A stretch of 16,410 bases of DNA, taken from the NCBI GenBank assembly GCA_030691775.1, contig JAUYDN010000110.1, positions 1-16,410 on the forward strand, given 5' to 3'. The DNA is from Dehalococcoidia bacterium (GTDB lineage Bacteria; Chloroflexota; Dehalococcoidia; Dehalococcoidales; Fen-1064). Positions 13,471-16,410 of the stretch are shown piece after piece. A program made the translations under genes and the position numbers. Numbering within the stretch: position 1 is the first letter of the stretch; every line of letters begins with the position of its first letter. The notes beneath the pieces were generated by a model. It was given only the letters and a program-made list of their open reading frames with translations. It was not told the origin of the DNA and searched no databases.

Positions 13471-13506
13471 GCGCCTCTTTGGAGGAATAATATTTGAGCA
13501 GACTTC

Positions 13507-14550
13507 TTACTTATACTCCGGGTTCAGCTTTACCGCCTGCTCGTGGGCTTTGCGGGCTTCTTCGTGCTTCTTAAGCTGAGTGAGCGACAGGCTCATATTG
13601 TACCAGGCTTTGGCGTGGTCGGGAACAATTTCTACAACATGTTTATAAGCTGCTACCGCCTCTTCATGCTTACCCAGTGCTGCCAGAATCGCCCCCTTCC
13701 GGTACCACGCATCCGAAAAGCGCGGTTCCAACTCCGTGGCGCGGATGATGAACCTCAAAGCGTCCCTCGGTTCGCCGGACCGCGCTACCGCGATGCCCTT
13801 ACCCAGCAACGCGTCCTGGTTATCATCATCGCTTTTCAGTATCTCATCATAGACGGCGATGGCTTTCCGGTAGTCTGCCATCTCACAGAAGGCGTTCCCC
13901 CTGCCCATTAATGCCTCGATGTTCTGCGGCTCGATTGTAAGCGCCCGGTCATAAGCCTTGACGGCATCCTCAAACCGGCTGTCGTCAGCGAGCGCGTCGC
14001 CTTTGTTTATCCATGCCTTGACGTAGTCGGGATTAAGCCTTGTGGCTTCGCTAAAAGAGGTAACTGCGTCCTCGGTTTTGTCCAGCTCCTGGAGCGCCAC
14101 ACCGCGGTTGTTCCACGCCTGCGCGTTCCCGGGGTTTATCTTCAGGGTTTCATCGTAGGCTTTCACGGCATCTTCCGGCTTACCCGCTTGCTGGAGGGTG
14201 ATACCCTTGTTGTACCACGTATCCGCATCCTGCGGGCTGAGACGGATAGCTTCATCGATGACCTTGACCGCCTCATCGAACTTGCACTGGTTATTGAGTA
14301 TAATACCCTTGTTCAGCCAGGCTTCGGTGAGGCAGGGATTGATTCTGATAGCCTCGTCATAGGCGTCGATGGCTTCTTCACAACGGTCGATGGCATTAAG
14401 GGCATTGCCCTTATTCGCCCACGCCTCCGCCAGGGCAGGGGTCAACTGGATGGCGTTTTCGAACGCTTTGACAGCTTCCTCGTACTCTTTTGCGCGCAGG
14501 AATGCCAGTCCCTTTTCAAACCACTCTTTTGCTGTAGGAGTTGTTGTCAT
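13507..14550 (-). CDS. Tetratricopeptide repeat protein, ten TPR units
   Basis: This 347-aa protein is almost entirely TPR. Ten consecutive about 34-residue units can be counted, most with the pattern (A)W.NKG.AL....(E/D)A..AYDEA....P; unit 1 begins at AKEWFEKGLAFL and unit 10 ends at KLNPEYK. Each unit is two antiparallel helices, and the stack forms a scaffold for protein-protein contacts. There is no signal peptide or membrane segment, so it is cytoplasmic. The ATG follows AAGGAG about 8 nt upstream. It lies 93 nt after the R3H ATPase gene and 36 nt before the radical SAM gene, all co-directional. A weak promoter of its own (TTGTCA-16-TATCAA) may lie in the 93-nt gap. Confidence 0.93.
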   Translation of the reverse strand: MTTTPTAKEWFEKGLAFLRAKEYEEAVKAFENAIQLTPALAEAWANKGNALNAIDRCEEAIDAYDEAIRINPCLTEAWLNKGIILNNQCKFDEAVKVIDEAIRLSPQDADTWYNKGITLQQAGKPEDAVKAYDETLKINPGNAQAWNNRGVALQELDKTEDAVTSFSEATRLNPDYVKAWINKGDALADDSRFEDAVKAYDRALTIEPQNIEALMGRGNAFCEMADYRKAIAVYDEILKSDDDNQDALLGKGIAVARSGEPRDALRFIIRATELEPRFSDAWYRKGAILAALGKHEEAVAAYKHVVEIVPDHAKAWYNMSLSLTQLKKHEEARKAHEQAVKLNPEYK

Positions 14551-14613
14551 ATCTCGCTCCTTGACAGTGACAGTTTACAGTCAACGGTTTTAAGTTGATA
14601 TTTATTTCCGGAT

Positions 14614-14624
14614 AACTGACAACT
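14614..14624 (+). repeat. AACTGACAACT motif, copy 3
   Basis: Exact 11-mer in the gap between the TPR and ATPase genes, followed by degenerate copies (CTACTGATTACTGATAAC) up to the ATPase stop codon. Confidence 0.5.
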
Positions 14625-14643
14625 ATCTACTGATTACTGATAA

Positions 14644-16164
14644 CTATGTCCTGAATATCCTCACCCGCCGGTTCGGGTCTTTGCCGGTGCTCTGGGAGAA
14701 CACCCCACTCCTCTCTGCTACCAGGTGCTGGAGCCGGCGGATATATGCCGATTGCGGGCTTAGCTCGATGCTATCCTGCCCGCTCTTGACAGCCTCAACA
14801 GCCTCTTTTGCTTCATCGAGGGCGCTCTTAAACGAATTGTCTCTCTCGGTGACCTCCACCGGGTAAACCGAGCTTAATAGCTGGCGGACCTGGGCTGGAG
14901 TGTTACCCCGGAGAACGTAAATCGGCAGGTTCTTCCCTTCGGCTTCTCTAATCCGGGAAGGCTTTTGCCGGTAATACCTCTTGGAGGTGACCAGCATCGT
15001 GGCGTCATTCAGGTCGTTTACAACGTGCAGGTGCAACTGCATATCGTGGGCAACCTCTTCCATCCGGCCGCGGTTAACACCATAGAGATAGAGTCTCGGT
15101 GCGCCCGTCTCCACGCGGGACTCCGGCGGTCTCCTGCCCGGTTTCCTGACATCCGTTTCCGGCCGGAGGTTTTCGATAGTGACTTCCCCGGCATCATCGA
15201 GCCGACGCACTTCCAGCGATTCCGGGGCGCCGCGCAGGATTGCATCGACGGCGGTAGCAACATCACGGTGGATGGCGACCTTATCACGTTCCTGGATTTC
15301 AACCAGGATATCGAAAGTGGGCGATGAAACGCGTTCGAGGATGGACTTCTGCGTGCCGCGGCGCTTCGCTTCTTCGTCTCCCAGCGTCACACTCTGTATC
15401 CCACCGATGAGGTCGGAAAGGGTGGGGTTCATCATCAGGTTTTCGAGCGTATTGCCGTGGGCAGTCGCTACTAATTGCACACCGCGCTCGGCGATGGTCC
15501 GCGCCGCCTGCGCTTCCAGGCTCGTGCCGATCTCATCGATGACGATGACCTCGGGCATGTGGTTTTCCACGGCTTCTATCATTACGGCGTGTTGCATATT
15601 CGGCGTGGGCACCTGCATACGGCGGGCGGTACCGATGGCGGGGTGGGGGATATCGCCGTCACCGGCGATTTCATTGGAGGTATCGACGATAATCACCCTT
15701 TTGCCGAAATCATCTGCGAGCACGCGGGCGACCTCGCGCAACATCGTCGTTTTACCCACGCCCGGCCTGCCCAGCAACTGGATGCTCTTGCCCGTCTGCA
15801 CCAGGTCTTCGATGATTTTAATAGTGCCGAAGATAGCTCTGCCCACGCGGCACGTCAGCCCGACGATGCGTCCCTTACGGTTGCGGATGGCGGAGATACG
15901 GTGCAGGGTACGCGCGATACCGGCACGGTTATCTTCGCCAAAAATTCCGACACGCGAGGTAACGTACTCGATGTCCCGCTCGGTCACTTCCGATTGGTCG
16001 AGGATAACTTCTCTGTCCAGAAAACGGGCTTCCGACGGCCGGCCGAGGTCGAGGACGACCTCGATAAGCTCGCGGAAGTCTTTTTGCTCGTAAAGGTGCT
16101 CGCGAACGTGGGTGGGCAGAATGTCGAGTAAGGCTTCCAGGTCGTCCGTGATGACTTTTTGCAC
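14644..16164 (-). CDS. AAA ATPase with R3H domain (Ycf45 / SpoIIIAA-like)
   Basis: This 506-aa protein has a SpoIIIAA/Ycf45-type P-loop ATPase domain in its first half: Walker A GRPGVGKTT (132-140), IIVDTSNEIAGDGDIPHPAI (158-177), Walker B VIVIDEIG (206-213) and a sensor-like LVATAHGNTL (231-240). A linker and a second region (357-440) follow. The C-terminal about 60 residues form an R3H domain, with R476 and H480 in YIRRLQH and a closing STGKDPNRRVRIF, a fold that binds single-stranded nucleic acid. Ycf45-like proteins are widespread in cyanobacteria and plastids; the function is not established. The start codon is GTG with AGGGAG about 6 nt upstream. The gene starts 21 nt after the pdxT stop, so co-transcription with pdxT is likely. 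Confidence 0.9.
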   Translation of the reverse strand: MQKVITDDLEALLDILPTHVREHLYEQKDFRELIEVVLDLGRPSEARFLDREVILDQSEVTERDIEYVTSRVGIFGEDNRAGIARTLHRISAIRNRKGRIVGLTCRVGRAIFGTIKIIEDLVQTGKSIQLLGRPGVGKTTMLREVARVLADDFGKRVIIVDTSNEIAGDGDIPHPAIGTARRMQVPTPNMQHAVMIEAVENHMPEVIVIDEIGTSLEAQAARTIAERGVQLVATAHGNTLENLMMNPTLSDLIGGIQSVTLGDEEAKRRGTQKSILERVSSPTFDILVEIQERDKVAIHRDVATAVDAILRGAPESLEVRRLDDAGEVTIENLRPETDVRKPGRRPPESRVETGAPRLYLYGVNRGRMEEVAHDMQLHLHVVNDLNDATMLVTSKRYYRQKPSRIREAEGKNLPIYVLRGNTPAQVRQLLSSVYPVEVTERDNSFKSALDEAKEAVEAVKSGQDSIELSPQSAYIRRLQHLVAERSGVFSQSTGKDPNRRVRIFRT

Positions 16165-16185
16165 TATCGACTCCCTGTTAAAATG

Positions 16186-16410
16186 CTAGCGTTTACCGGA
16201 GACAATATCAAGGAAGTACTGATGGAACCGTGTATCTTCGGTGAGTTCCGGGTGGAACGAGGTGACAACCACATTGCCCTGCCGCGCGGCGACGATGGTG
16301 CCATCATCCAGGCGGGCAAGTACTTCGACGTCTTCACCCACGGACTCTATTTTCGGAGCGCGGATAAAAACGCAGTTGTAGGGTTTTTCGCCAATAGTTT
16401 TTATGGGAAT
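16186..16410 (-). CDS. pdxT: PLP synthase glutaminase subunit PdxT, C-terminal part (runs off window)
   Basis: The reverse strand from the window edge to a TAG (16188-16186) gives 74 residues: IPIKTIGEKPYNCVFIRAPK, IESVGEDVEVLAR, then VAARQGNVVVTSFHPELT and a tail ending FLDIVSGKR. VFIRAP.I..VG..VEVLA and the catalytic His-Glu pair in SFHPELTED are diagnostic of PdxT, the class I glutaminase that feeds ammonia to PdxS for pyridoxal 5'-phosphate synthesis. The nucleophile cysteine lies outside the window. It heads (as far as seen) the cluster pdxT, R3H ATPase, TPR, radical SAM. Confidence 0.94.
   Translation of the reverse strand: MPIKTIGEKPYNCVFIRAPKIESVGEDVEVLARLDDGTIVAARQGNVVVTSFHPELTEDTRFHQYFLDIVSGKR

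Noticed and set aside
15179..16093. 304-codon plus-strand open frame opposite the R3H ATPase
   Set aside because: The ATPase on the other strand carries Walker A, Walker B and R3H motifs. The plus-strand product is Ser/Arg-rich low-complexity sequence typical of an antisense shadow.

Overview
The window reads as chromosome of a bacterium with moderately GC-rich core genes. The long PurL carrying a PurS-like N-terminus with a separate PurQ, the pdxT / R3H-ATPase / TPR / radical SAM cluster, and intergenic spacers full of palindromic repeats together suggest a Chloroflexota (Dehalococcoidia-like) genome. That placement is inference from gene content, not proof. No tRNA, rRNA, CRISPR array or recognisable transposase was seen.

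Layout. (1) 1-116: the first codons of recA, minus strand, with a plausible promoter. (2) 205-2758: a more AT-rich accessory block. It holds a start-less remnant that resembles the C-terminus of an SDH_sah-type (serine dehydrogenase proteinase) protein, a tightly coupled two-gene plus-strand unit (615-1795) behind a near-consensus promoter placed so the mRNA should be leaderless, and a convergent minus-strand unit of two small ORFs plus a helical protein (2703 down to 1797) behind its own consensus promoter and a palindrome. None of the intact proteins in this block is recognised. (3) 2925-4475: an amidohydrolase of the YtcJ/amidohydrolase-3 type. (4) 4688-5429: a promoter, rpsU (bS21) and a GatB/YqeY-family protein, a well-known pair. 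(5) 5430-6926: repeat-bearing spacer, then an AT-rich two-TM protein of unknown function. (6) 6927-11046: purL and purQ, the two parts of FGAM synthase, separated by about 490 nt of palindromic repeats. PurL carries two PurS-like modules at its N-terminus, so no separate PurS is needed. (7) 11244-11945: a 66-aa membrane protein (minus) and a small ferredoxin-fold-like protein (plus). (8) 16410 down to 11932: a co-directional minus-strand cluster of pdxT (partial), a Ycf45/SpoIIIAA-like AAA ATPase with R3H domain, a ten-TPR protein, and a radical SAM protein.

How the genes work together. PurL and PurQ form one enzyme of de novo purine synthesis. PdxT is the glutaminase half of PLP synthase. 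The ATPase, TPR and radical SAM genes follow it with short gaps and may be co-transcribed, but no common pathway can be read from the sequence.

The most unusual signals are the hidden SDH_sah-like remnant, the predicted leaderless promoter, the unknown convergent cassette, and several families of dispersed intergenic repeats: an inverted pair bracketing purQ, a 52-nt element present twice, and short AACTGACAACT and CTAATATCTAAAC motifs that recur only between genes.
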